DNA of 64,000 nt from NCBI RefSeq assembly GCF_009766095.1, contig NZ_LMUD01000039.1:98762-162761 (forward strand), written 5' to 3'. This DNA comes from Granulicella sp. S190 (lineage in GTDB: Bacteria; Acidobacteriota; Terriglobia; Terriglobales; Acidobacteriaceae). The first letter of the stretch is position 1, and the number at the start of each line of letters is the position of its first letter. Below the pieces are notes generated by a model. The model was not told the DNA's origin, searched no databases, and was given only the letters and a program-made list of their open reading frames with translations. Made by a program: the position numbers and the translations under genes. Of the stretch, positions 49,908-58,864 are shown in pieces.

Positions 49908-52859
49908 ATGTTCAACGTTGCCGCATTTCTCAATTTGCTTGTCGCTTCGTCCCTCTCCAAGGCGGGTGTTGCCATTTGGCCTGACGATCGACGGACGAGC
50001 AGCTTGAAGAAGCTCCGTGCGGGCATGCAACTTTTCGCTGCGACGACTGCTCTGCTGGTGATGACGGCGTGCGGCGGCGGATGGAATGGCTACTCTGGCG
50101 CACCGCCGACCATTACCAAGCAACCCGTTAATCAAACTGTGAATGTGGGACAGACGGCGACGTTCAGCGTTACCGCTACGGGCAGCGGGACACTTACCTA
50201 TCAGTGGTTCCTCAACGGGACCGCCATTTCAGGCGCCACTTCAAGCACTTACACAACGCCCGCAACGGCGAGCACCGATAGCGGCTCAGTCTTTACGGTT
50301 ACGGTAACGAATGCGTCGGGAAGTGTGACGAGTTCTCCGGCCACCCTGACGGTGACCGTGAGTTCCACGACAGTACCGCCGAGTGCGCCGCTGATTATCA
50401 GTCAACCGGCAAACCAGACCGTGCAGGTGGGACAGACTGCAACGTTCAGCGTGACGGCGAATGGAACTGCCCCTCTTACTTACCAGTGGTTCAAGAACGG
50501 AACACTGATTCCAGGTGCTACTTCCAGTAGTTACACGACGCCTGCCACAGTGATTGGCGATAACAATTCGCAGTTCACGGTGACCGTCACGAACGCGACC
50601 GGCGCGGCGACGAGCAATCCAGCAACCCTGACGGTCGTCAACACGACGCCTGTCGCCACCAGTCTGGCATGCAACTCTTCTACGCCTCCGTATAACTCGT
50701 CTGCGACCCTGGTTCCCATATTTTCGGGCGGGACCGCGGTGATCGGCTCGACGGGAGTCGGGAGCAGCGATATTACCTTGTCCGCTGTGAGCGGCAGCTC
50801 TTATTCGACTCCGCTGCTGATCTCAGCCAAGACCTACACGCTCTCGGTGACTGGGACCGGCGGAGCTGTTGCTTCTACGACCTGCACGGTGACTCCGATG
50901 AGTGTCACGATCTCGCCGATCTCTCCTGCGAATGCGACGATCGCGCCAGGGACGCAGACGTTTACCGCGACTGCTTCGGGCGGAACGACAAATACCCTGA
51001 TGTGGACTGCCAGCGCGGGTACTTTCATTGGGAACGTCTGGACCTCCCCCACTACGATTGGCACGTACACGATCACAGCAACAAGCGTCGATGAGCCATC
51101 GGTTGCGGTCACCACGACTGTAACGCTCAGCTTGCCGGTGATCACGGGGCAACCTCTCAACGTGAACGTGTGCAATGGCGCTACAACCACCCTCTCGGTG
51201 ACGGCGCTGTATGCGAGTACGTACCAGTGGTTCTTCAACGGATCGCCGATTGCCGGGGCTACGAGTTCCAGCTACTTTATCCCGAGCACGGTTGCGATGG
51301 ATGTGGGCAACTACACGGTCACGGTGACGAATGCAGCGGGTAGCGTTACCTCCAAACCCGCCAAGGTAGTGGTTGGAAGTTCTATCACCTCTAACCCTGT
51401 CAGCCTTTCGATCGTGCAGGGCCAGACTGCGACATTCTCGGTAGCGGCTACGGGAGACGCGCCGTTCAGCTACCAGTGGAATGTGATTGCCGCAGGCAGC
51501 TCGACAGGAACTGCGGTTACAGGTGCAACCTCAAGCGTCTACACGACACCGGTCGAGACTACAAGTTCGAGCGGAGAACAGTTCTACGCCACGGTTACAG
51601 ATAACTGTGGAAGCGTACTCACAAGTACTTCGGCTATGCTGACAGTCAATACCGGCAATGATCCACCTACGATCACCATGCAGCCTGTGGGCCAGACGGT
51701 GGCGATTGGTGGCACGGCGACGTTCACGGTGACAGCAGTCGGATCGCCAACGCTTACCTACCAGTGGTATCGGATTCCTGCTGGAAGCGTGACGGGGACT
51801 GCGGTTTCAGGCGCGACTGCGACGACTTACACCGTGCCCTCGAGTGCGACAACGATCAGCAACGATCAAGACGGCTACTACGTGATCGTCTCGAATCCCT
51901 ACGGGCAGGCCCTTTCGCAGACGGCCACACTGGCGGTGGGCAGCGGCATTCTGATTACGAAGCAGCCGATGGATGTTTATGTCAGCGCGGGTGATCCGGC
52001 TACCTTCTCGGTAACCGCTACCTCGGCCCTGCCGCTGACCTACCAGTGGTTCGAGGCAGCTCCAGGCAGTTCTCATTTCACCGCTATTCCAGGGGCTACG
52101 AGCACATCGTATACGCAGGCTACTACCGCTGTGTCCGACTCTGGTTCGGTGTTCTATGTTGTCGTGAGCAACGGGAGTTCTACTTCGGTGACGAGCCACT
52201 CTGCTTCACTCTTTGTTGGCAGCCTGACGGGAATCGGCAACTTGTGCGAGGGCTGGCAGTCTCTTGGCGATGCACTTCCTCCCGCGCCTGATTGCTCTAT
52301 TCAGTTATCCGCAGCGACGCTTGGTCAGCGAGGTGAGATCGTATGGCCAAACCTTATCTCCACGGGAGATCTTCAACTGAGCTTCACTCTTACTACAAGT
52401 AACTCGAGTACTCCGCCGGCGGATGGTTTTGCCATGACCCTGGGCGACCCATCGCTCGGAGCATCGCTGACGAGCATAGGGAATCCCGGAGGAGGGCTCG
52501 GTGCCGAAGGAATTCCTGGAGTCGTGCTGGCCTTCGATGACTACCATGATCCGGGAGATCCAGCAGTGCCCTATCTGGGAGTTGGCCGGGGAGAGACTGC
52601 GTTGTGGGAGAATCCCTACTTCAACGTCAACTCAAACATCCCCCCGCTGGCTGCTGCGGGAGCGACCGTAACGCATACTTATGTCGTCTCCCTTGCCCAA
52701 GGCGTGATGACGGTAACAATGGACGGAGTTCAGGTGTTTTCCGGCAACGTTACAGTGCCGCCTGTCGCCTACCTTTACTTCAGCGCTTCTACCGGGGCTC
52801 TCGACGAGCAGACGGTCATCAGCAACCTCTCATCCACTATTACCGCGCCGTCCAACTAA
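49908..52859 (+). CDS. Ig-like repeat lipoprotein with C-terminal L-type lectin-like domain
   Basis: The 983-residue protein has a lipoprotein-type signal near residues 40-55 (MQLFAATTALLVMTACGGG) and then about eight beta-sandwich repeats. Six are clearly Ig-like with the xYQWF/xYQWN core (for example TFSVTATGSGTLTYQWFLNG, TFSVTANGTAPLTYQWFKNG) and two, about residues 245-420, lack that tryptophan. From about residue 775 on, LCEGWQSLGDALPPAPDCSIQLS... DGFAMTLGDPSLGASL ... GVVLAFDDYHDP ... YVVSLAQGVMTVTMDGVQVFSG matches a legume-lectin-like fold. The start at 49908 is supported by AGGAG, which gives an unusual 39-residue extension before the signal; ATG 50025 is the alternative. It is followed 21 bp later by a small beta-barrel gene. 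The role is probably adhesion or carbohydrate binding at the surface. Confidence 0.85.
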   Translation: MFNVAAFLNLLVASSLSKAGVAIWPDDRRTSSLKKLRAGMQLFAATTALLVMTACGGGWNGYSGAPPTITKQPVNQTVNVGQTATFSVTATGSGTLTYQWFLNGTAISGATSSTYTTPATASTDSGSVFTVTVTNASGSVTSSPATLTVTVSSTTVPPSAPLIISQPANQTVQVGQTATFSVTANGTAPLTYQWFKNGTLIPGATSSSYTTPATVIGDNNSQFTVTVTNATGAATSNPATLTVVNTTPVATSLACNSSTPPYNSSATLVPIFSGGTAVIGSTGVGSSDITLSAVSGSSYSTPLLISAKTYTLSVTGTGGAVASTTCTVTPMSVTISPISPANATIAPGTQTFTATASGGTTNTLMWTASAGTFIGNVWTSPTTIGTYTITATSVDEPSVAVTTTVTLSLPVITGQPLNVNVCNGATTTLSVTALYASTYQWFFNGSPIAGATSSSYFIPSTVAMDVGNYTVTVTNAAGSVTSKPAKVVVGSSITSNPVSLSIVQGQTATFSVAATGDAPFSYQWNVIAAGSSTGTAVTGATSSVYTTPVETTSSSGEQFYATVTDNCGSVLTSTSAMLTVNTGNDPPTITMQPVGQTVAIGGTATFTVTAVGSPTLTYQWYRIPAGSVTGTAVSGATATTYTVPSSATTISNDQDGYYVIVSNPYGQALSQTATLAVGSGILITKQPMDVYVSAGDPATFSVTATSALPLTYQWFEAAPGSSHFTAIPGATSTSYTQATTAVSDSGSVFYVVVSNGSSTSVTSHSASLFVGSLTGIGNLCEGWQSLGDALPPAPDCSIQLSAATLGQRGEIVWPNLISTGDLQLSFTLTTSNSSTPPADGFAMTLGDPSLGASLTSIGNPGGGLGAEGIPGVVLAFDDYHDPGDPAVPYLGVGRGETALWENPYFNVNSNIPPLAAAGATVTHTYVVSLAQGVMTVTMDGVQVFSGNVTVPPVAYLYFSASTGALDEQTVISNLSSTITAPSN

Positions 52860-52880
52860 GAGGACGAGGAGAACGAGAAA

Positions 52881-53465
52881 ATGCGATCGCTTGTCTTGAT
52901 ATGTTTCTGGCTGATGGTTGGAACAACGGTCTGGGCCCAGGCCGTGGCTATAGGAGAGTCACACAGCGGCGACGCGGCCCTGGCCTATCACTGGGTGCAT
53001 ACGAATGCTCCTCCCGATGGAGGGTGCGGTTGCTTCCCACTGAATGGCGGCGGCATCTCCGCATCGTGGAACTTTGGCACGCGACTGGCCGCAGTGGGAG
53101 AGTTCAGTGTGGACCATACGAGCAATGCTCTCTCCTCAAGCAGATCGTTGACGCTGACCTCCTATCTTGGCGGTGCTCGCTATTACCTTCCGCGACCGTG
53201 GATGCATGGAGATCATGCCCTGCAGCCCTTTGTTCAGGTTCTTGTGGGAGGGGCGCACGCAGGCGGGGGGATGGCTGGCGTCGCCGACGGAACCTCTGCG
53301 TTTGCAGGCCGCCTTGGGGGAGGAGTCGACCTTCCGCTGAGGCCCGGGATCGCGATCAGGCTGATCCAGGCGGACTACTACATGACCACCTTTAAGAATG
53401 GGGCCGACGATCGTCAAAATAATATTCTGATAGGTGCCGGAGTCAGCTTTCGCTGGTTTCGATGA
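52881..53465 (+). CDS. Outer-membrane beta-barrel-like protein
   Basis: The 194-residue protein has a signal peptide (MRSLVLICFWLMVGTTVWAQ) and a mature part with alternating strands: AALAYHWVHTNAPP, ISASWNFGTRLAAVGEFSVDHTSN, SLTLTSYLGGARYYLP, ALQPFVQVLVGGAHAGG, AFAGRLGGGVDLPLRPGIAIRLIQADYYMTTF and NNILIGAGVSFRWFR, an eight-strand OmpA-like barrel by eye. The C-terminal Phe-Arg-Trp-Phe-Arg end suits BAM recognition. It begins 21 bp after the Ig/lectin gene, so both are very likely translated from one mRNA; a surface complex of adhesin and barrel anchor is a reasonable inference. A GCGCFPL Cys pair sits near residue 47. Confidence 0.78.
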   Translation: MRSLVLICFWLMVGTTVWAQAVAIGESHSGDAALAYHWVHTNAPPDGGCGCFPLNGGGISASWNFGTRLAAVGEFSVDHTSNALSSSRSLTLTSYLGGARYYLPRPWMHGDHALQPFVQVLVGGAHAGGGMAGVADGTSAFAGRLGGGVDLPLRPGIAIRLIQADYYMTTFKNGADDRQNNILIGAGVSFRWFR

Positions 53466-54112
53466 GTCTTTCCTTCGCTGGCTGATCTCTCTTGATTTCT
53501 TCTGCGGCAGATTCTCATACTGGTCCCGTTGTGCTCCGCATCGCGTCTCGCGAATTACTGCGATGAGCGTGGTGTAGGTTTTCCAGCAGGGTCCTGCTAT
53601 TACTTTTCTTCTCGGAGATCGGGTGCAACTCGATTACTTTCTTCGACGTCCACGATGCGGCGAATCTCTCTTTCTTATCAGCTCCTTTTTCATCCGCATG
53701 CATAAGCGTGTGCATTAATGGATGAGTTTTGTTCTGTGGGGAGTTAGTTCCCTACTTCTCCAGCTAGTGGCTATACAAAAAAAATCAAGGGTGGCCATAC
53801 CAACTTGCCTGAAATGCTCCTAACTTCATTTGTAGTTAGTAGCTCCCCTATTGTTTCGAGTTACTTTCACGACTAAGACGATAGTTTCAATGACTTATTC
53901 TGTTTTCAGTTGTAGGTTCTCCCTCTGAGCGTTCCTAGACTGGACAGTCTCTTGAAGTACTTATGAGGCAAGTGCCGCTCCCAGAGGTGTACGCGATAAC
54001 CTAGCTGCGATTCGCTCCAGAGCTGGCGTGTAAACAAGTTTGTCGATCCGCGAGGGTACCCCGCGGAATCGGGAAGTTGTGACTCATCTCGCCAGGTGAC
54101 AGGAGCTAACAG
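53466..54112 (+). other. 647-bp upstream region of the TonB receptor
   Basis: No convincing gene. It is AT-richer than its neighbours between 53720 and 53900 and then GC-richer towards the receptor. Small inverted pieces such as CCGCGAGGGTACCCCGCGG (54050-54068) can fold, and AGGAG lies nine bases before the receptor start at 54113. A promoter and a long 5' leader are likely; I could not identify a known riboswitch. Confidence 0.4.
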
Positions 54113-57100
54113 ATGAAAAAGCTTATTGGGGCGCTCATACTTTTTTTCGCGGCCACGATGATGGTGGAGGGACAGGCGATCTCGGTGAACGGGGGATCGA
54201 TTCAGGGCACGATTACGGACAGCACAGGAGCCATCGTGCCCGACGCCATGGTCGTCGTCCTTGGCAGCGACACCAACACTTCCAAGACCTTGAAGACCGA
54301 CTCGAGCGGCTTCTACAGTGTAGGGCCTCTGAATCCAGGGCCTTATATCGTGACTGTGACCGCTTCAGGATTCGAGAAGCTGACCGTGAAGACCATCGTT
54401 CGCACTGGTACGGCGACGAACGGAAACTTCAAGCTGTCGGTTGGATCTTCGACCGAAACAGTAGAGGTAAACGCCGGTGCTCTGCAGATTAATACGGATC
54501 AGGCGGGTGTCAGCGATGTGATCACGAAGGATCAGATCGACTCTCTCCCGGTGAACGGCCGCAACTTTCTCGACCTGGCTCAGATTGAGCCTGGCGTGAT
54601 TTTGCAGAGTGGCGAATCGTTCGATCCGACGAAGGCGGGGTACTCTGCCATCTCGACGAGCGGCGTCTCTGGCCGCACCACGCGCATTCTTCTCGACGGT
54701 CAAGACATCACAGATGAAACCGTCGGAACGACGATCTTCAATGTCTCGCAGGGCGCGATCGGTGACTTTCAATTGAATCGGTCGACGCAGGATGTCTCGG
54801 GCGAGGTTACTTCGACGGGTCAGGTGCTAGTCTCCACCAACTCAGGAACTAACCAGTTCCATGGACAGGCCTTCTATAATTTTCAGGATCACAGTGCGCT
54901 CTTCGCGAACACAGCAGGCGGAATCGATACGCCCTTTCAACGCAACCAGTTTGGCGGAAGCATAGGCGGACCTATTCTCAAGAACAAGCTTTTCTTCTTC
55001 GGGAATGCGGAACGGATTAAGCAGGAGTCGCCGGTTTCGATCACCATGTCTCCTCTGTTTGCGGCGATTCAGGCGGCACACCCGACGATTCCCTCTCCTT
55101 ACCGCGAGACCTACTCTACGGCGCGTCTGGACTACGACGGGCCAAGGGGCGTGCACTACTTCGTTCGCGCCAACTACGACGTGAATATCTCAAGCTCTAA
55201 CTTTGGCGCTGGATATGAGATCTATAACAATCGCGACAACACACCCGGGCTTGCGGGCGGCGCTGACTTTACGACAGGCCACTTCACTCACTCGTTCCGC
55301 GGAAGCTATGAAAAGTTTCACAATCTGCTGGTGGATGGCACGACTGGGAATACCAGTGTGTATAACGGTTTTCCCGGGTTGAACTTTCGTCTGAAGACGG
55401 CAGGTTTGTTCTCCGGGCCGAATGTTGATTCTCCGCAGAACACTTACCAATCGGATAAACAGTTTCGCTATGACGGGAGTTGGACGAAGAGCTCGCATTT
55501 GATCCGCTATGGTTACAGTCTTAACCGGATTCTTGGTGGTGGCTTTGCGAGTTTTCTTGGACTCGCTCCACGTGCGAGCCTTACGGCCTCGACAGAGCTA
55601 GCCAACTGTGGAGACGGCACGCCAGGTCCTTGCCCTTCAGATCCTTTGAACGGGTACTTCGCTTCGACGGTGTTATTTGGCAACGGGCAGGGCTTCTTTA
55701 CGGAGAACCCAGGCTTCGACTTGGCAGGCGGTGGCGTCGAAGATTGGCGCGAGGGCGCTTACGTGTCGGATAACTGGAAGATCACTCCAAGCTTTACGCT
55801 GACGGCGGGCGTTCGGTGGAGCGTCGATACCGATCGGGCCAACCAGGATCTTCCAACGCCGCTCTGTTCGGATGTAACTATTACCCCTTCGCCGTGCTCC
55901 GGAAGCGCGCCGTTGCTCGATCAATTTCAAGGGGGACTGGGAAAGAGGATCCATCAGCCGTATGCGAACTTTGGGCCCCAGCTCGGCTTTGCTTTCAGCC
56001 CCGGCGATCACAAGACGGTTGTTCGCGCGGCCTTCGGAATCTTTTATGAGGGTGACGTCTTCAACAATACGACAAACTCGCGACAGGCTTTGATTAAGAA
56101 GGGATTGTTTAATGACACGAGCCACAGCATCTGTGGCGGAACTAACTCGCTAACGCTGCCAAACGGCACCGTCGTTACGAGCGATGGAGGCGTTTCGATT
56201 GCCGATATCTGCACGGAGCCGTTGAGTCAGGCCGGGCAGCACTTCATCAACCTGCAAAACCTCTTCCAGCAGGTGACGGCCGCTGTGGGACCAGCCAGCA
56301 ACGGTCAGTATGTAGGAAATACGTTGACGATCGTCGGCGCGTATGCCGCTCCTTATCGGACTCCCTATTCGGAGCAGTGGAACGGCGGCATCCAGCGTGA
56401 AGTCTTCAAGGGCGGAGTGCTCTCGGTTGACTATATTCACAACTCGACGCTGAAGATCTCTCAGCAGATCGATGTGAACCGGGTAGGCGCTGCGCGCACA
56501 CTGAACACCGCAGCAGCGCAGAACGCCATCGCTACGACCACGTCAGGCTTAGGCTGTGCAGGCGGTTACAGTTCAGCGGCAATCACCTGCGCCATTGCCG
56601 CGGGCGCGCAGATAGCCGATTTTGCCGGCAACGGCCTGGACTCAGGCAATGCTTACCTCAACAGTAATCCCGCATCGTATAACGGGCTCACGGTGGCAAC
56701 CGGAGCTGCGTTCCCAGGGATCAATCCTGCTCTCGGCCAGGGCCTCTTTTTATTCCCCGCAGGAAGGTCTGGCTACGATGCTCTCCAGGCGGTGTTTCGT
56801 GAACAGAAGACGCATCCGGTTCCTGGAGTGATGAGTTCCAATCTGCAGATCTCGTACTCTTTTTCGCGAGCCATCTCCACAGCAAATCCCGCTACGAACG
56901 CTGGGAACACGGGTGTCGGGGATCAATTCTTTTCGTCGCCTTCTTATGACTATGACAATCCGACAGCGTACATAGGCAGGAGCGGGCTGGACCATACGCA
57001 TGAGGTTTCGTTCGGCGGATCGATGACGCTCAAGTACGGCCCGCAGGTAGGTATCATCGGCCACTTCTTCTCCGCGGCGGCGACTAACCTGTATCTCGAT

Positions 57101-57697
57101 AATGCTGGGACCAGTGGGAGTGCAGTAGGAGGGATCTTCCAGTCCGACGTGACCGGCGATGGAACGATCGGCGACATCGTTCCGGGAACGAACCCCGGCG
57201 ACTTTATGCATCGGTACAAGGGAAACAATCTCAACAAGCTGATCACGCAGTACAACTCGACGCAGGCAGGTCAGTTTACGCCAGCGGGCCAGGCCTTGCT
57301 TGCAGCTGGGCTCTTTTCTCCGGGACAACTGCTGGCGTTGCAGGCGACGCAACAGCCGATATCTCCTGTCCCTGAGGCGCAGGGACCGAACAATGCGTTC
57401 TATCGCAACCTGGACCTGAGCGTCTCGTATCCGATTCGCCTGGCTCGTTTGCGGGAGGGTATGTCGCTTGTTCCGGGCATCGCGTTCTACAACGTCGGCA
57501 ACTTCTCAAACTTCAAGGACTATATCGACGGCACGCTGGCGAATACGACAACCGCCCAAGGGGGGTCTCTTAGCGGCTTGCTGAATGGTCCGAGCAGCTT
57601 TGCGGACCACGATCTGAACCGGGTGCAGCGCGGCTCGGGTACGTCGGACATCGGTGGCCCGCGAACGACCGAGTTTCAGTTGAAGCTGAACTTTTAA
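54113..57697 (+). CDS. Oar-like TonB-dependent outer-membrane receptor with carboxypeptidase-regulatory N-terminal domain
   Basis: The 1194-residue protein has a signal peptide (MKKLIGALILFFAATMMVEG), a CarboxypepD_reg-like beta-sandwich (residues about 25-110: GTITDSTGAIVPDAMVVVLGSD, DSSGFYSVGPLNPGPYIVTVTASGFEK), and a TonB plug-like segment (ITKDQIDSLPVNGRNFLDLAQIEPGV, RTTRILLDGQDITDE). The rest is a long barrel (NQFHGQAFYNFQDHSALFAN, RNQFGGSIGGPILKNKLFFFGNAER, YGYSLNRILGG, DYIHNSTLKISQQI, SYSFSRAIST) ending with QLKLNF, a barrel-closing phenylalanine. This is the expanded Oar/TonB family abundant in Acidobacteria, used for uptake or sensing of large substrates. The start follows a clear AGGAG. 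It is a single-gene unit ended by a strong terminator. Confidence 0.93.
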   Translation: MKKLIGALILFFAATMMVEGQAISVNGGSIQGTITDSTGAIVPDAMVVVLGSDTNTSKTLKTDSSGFYSVGPLNPGPYIVTVTASGFEKLTVKTIVRTGTATNGNFKLSVGSSTETVEVNAGALQINTDQAGVSDVITKDQIDSLPVNGRNFLDLAQIEPGVILQSGESFDPTKAGYSAISTSGVSGRTTRILLDGQDITDETVGTTIFNVSQGAIGDFQLNRSTQDVSGEVTSTGQVLVSTNSGTNQFHGQAFYNFQDHSALFANTAGGIDTPFQRNQFGGSIGGPILKNKLFFFGNAERIKQESPVSITMSPLFAAIQAAHPTIPSPYRETYSTARLDYDGPRGVHYFVRANYDVNISSSNFGAGYEIYNNRDNTPGLAGGADFTTGHFTHSFRGSYEKFHNLLVDGTTGNTSVYNGFPGLNFRLKTAGLFSGPNVDSPQNTYQSDKQFRYDGSWTKSSHLIRYGYSLNRILGGGFASFLGLAPRASLTASTELANCGDGTPGPCPSDPLNGYFASTVLFGNGQGFFTENPGFDLAGGGVEDWREGAYVSDNWKITPSFTLTAGVRWSVDTDRANQDLPTPLCSDVTITPSPCSGSAPLLDQFQGGLGKRIHQPYANFGPQLGFAFSPGDHKTVVRAAFGIFYEGDVFNNTTNSRQALIKKGLFNDTSHSICGGTNSLTLPNGTVVTSDGGVSIADICTEPLSQAGQHFINLQNLFQQVTAAVGPASNGQYVGNTLTIVGAYAAPYRTPYSEQWNGGIQREVFKGGVLSVDYIHNSTLKISQQIDVNRVGAARTLNTAAAQNAIATTTSGLGCAGGYSSAAITCAIAAGAQIADFAGNGLDSGNAYLNSNPASYNGLTVATGAAFPGINPALGQGLFLFPAGRSGYDALQAVFREQKTHPVPGVMSSNLQISYSFSRAISTANPATNAGNTGVGDQFFSSPSYDYDNPTAYIGRSGLDHTHEVSFGGSMTLKYGPQVGIIGHFFSAAATNLYLDNAGTSGSAVGGIFQSDVTGDGTIGDIVPGTNPGDFMHRYKGNNLNKLITQYNSTQAGQFTPAGQALLAAGLFSPGQLLALQATQQPISPVPEAQGPNNAFYRNLDLSVSYPIRLARLREGMSLVPGIAFYNVGNFSNFKDYIDGTLANTTTAQGGSLSGLLNGPSSFADHDLNRVQRGSGTSDIGGPRTTEFQLKLNF

Positions 57698-57730
57698 CCT
57701 GCTGCGGCTCTTGATGGACAGATAAAACGG

Positions 57731-57765
57731 TGAAAGGGCAGATCACGTTGTGATTTGCCCTTTCA
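57731..57765. terminator. Long terminator hairpin between the TonB receptor and galT
   Basis: TGAAAGGGCAGATCAC (57731-57746) pairs with GTGATTTGCCCTTTCA (57750-57765) over 16 positions with one G-U pair and a three-base loop. It lies 34 bp after the receptor stop and 52 bp past the galT stop on the other strand, so it probably ends both convergent transcripts. Confidence 0.85.
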
Positions 57766-57817
57766 TCAGGTTTATAGAGGAGGCCGTCACAGACGACTGG
57801 AGAGCTAGTGCTCGGGC

Positions 57818-58864
57818 TTAGCTACCAGTGACTTTCAGACTTGCCTGTCGAAGCGTCTCTGCTGCCGATTCTGGGGTGATGTCGCGCTGGGGCGAACCGA
57901 GCAGCTCGTATCCGACCATGAACTTTCGGATGGTGGCCGACCGCAGCAGAGGCGGATAGAAGTGAGCATGAAACTGCCACTCGGGGTGCTCTTCGCCATC
58001 GCACGGGGCCGGATGCAGGCCCATGGAGTAGGGGAACGGCGTATCGAAGACCTGATCGTAGGTTGCGGTGACTAAATGCAGGATGGATGCGAAGTCAGAC
58101 CGCTCCGCTTCCGTGAAGGCCTGAAGGTCTGCAACGTGACGCCGCGGCAGAACCATGACTTCGAAGGGCCAAGTTGCCCAGAACGGAATCACGGCGAGGA
58201 AGCTGGCGTTTTGCGCTACAACACGCTCCCCTAGCAACTCCTCGAGCTTCTGGTACTCGCAGAGGAGAACGGTTTTATTCTTTGCGAGGTACTCGCGCTG
58301 ACCTGCCAACTCTGCTGCAATTTCATCGGGAATCGATCGGCTGGCCCAGAGCTGGCCATGAGGGTGCGGGTTGCTGGCTCCCATCATCGCTCCGCGATTC
58401 TCGAAGATCTGCACGTATTGAATGTCGTCACGCGCACCCAACTCGGCGTACTGCTCGGTCCACACATCGACGACTGCTCGAATCTCGGGCACAGACATCT
58501 TCGCCAGCGTGAGATCGTGACGCGGCGAGAAGCAGATCACGCGGCAGATTCCACTCTCACCCTCGGCAAGTAATAGCCCTTTGCTGCCTTCATCACTTGA
58601 GAAGTGTGGGGCGTCCGGTTTCAGTGCGGCGAAGTCGTTTTCAAAGACATAGGTGCTGGTGTATCTGTCCGTCTTTACACCGCCCGCACGCACATTGCCT
58701 GGACAGAGATAGCAGGTTGGATCGTAGGTCAGTGCGACCTCTGCTGTCTTTGTCTCTGTCTGGCCCTGCCACGGTCGCTGAGTTCGATGCGGAGAGACCA
58801 ACACCCACTCGCGCTTCAGAGGATTGAACCGTCGATGAGGATTCTGCTGAGCCAAAGGAATCAT
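57818..58864 (-). CDS. galT: Galactose-1-phosphate uridylyltransferase
   Basis: The 348-residue Leloir enzyme exchanges galactose 1-phosphate with UDP-glucose. Motifs: NPHRRFNPLKREWVLVSPHRTQRPWQG at the start, CYLCPGN (zinc Cys pair), YVFENDFAALKPD, GICRVICFSPRHDLTLAKMS, QIFENRGAMMGASNPHPHGQLWAS with the catalytic His-Pro-His, and VLPRRHVADLQ. ATG 58864 overlaps the galK stop (ATGA), so translation is coupled with galK. The frame extends 51 codons further upstream but only into galK's own sequence. No galE or galM is nearby. Confidence 0.97.
   Translation of the reverse strand: MIPLAQQNPHRRFNPLKREWVLVSPHRTQRPWQGQTETKTAEVALTYDPTCYLCPGNVRAGGVKTDRYTSTYVFENDFAALKPDAPHFSSDEGSKGLLLAEGESGICRVICFSPRHDLTLAKMSVPEIRAVVDVWTEQYAELGARDDIQYVQIFENRGAMMGASNPHPHGQLWASRSIPDEIAAELAGQREYLAKNKTVLLCEYQKLEELLGERVVAQNASFLAVIPFWATWPFEVMVLPRRHVADLQAFTEAERSDFASILHLVTATYDQVFDTPFPYSMGLHPAPCDGEEHPEWQFHAHFYPPLLRSATIRKFMVGYELLGSPQRDITPESAAETLRQASLKVTGS

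Noticed and set aside
54050-54068. CCGCG...CGCGG palindrome ahead of the TonB receptor as an operator
   Set aside because: Such short GC-rich palindromes are expected by chance here and there is no second copy.
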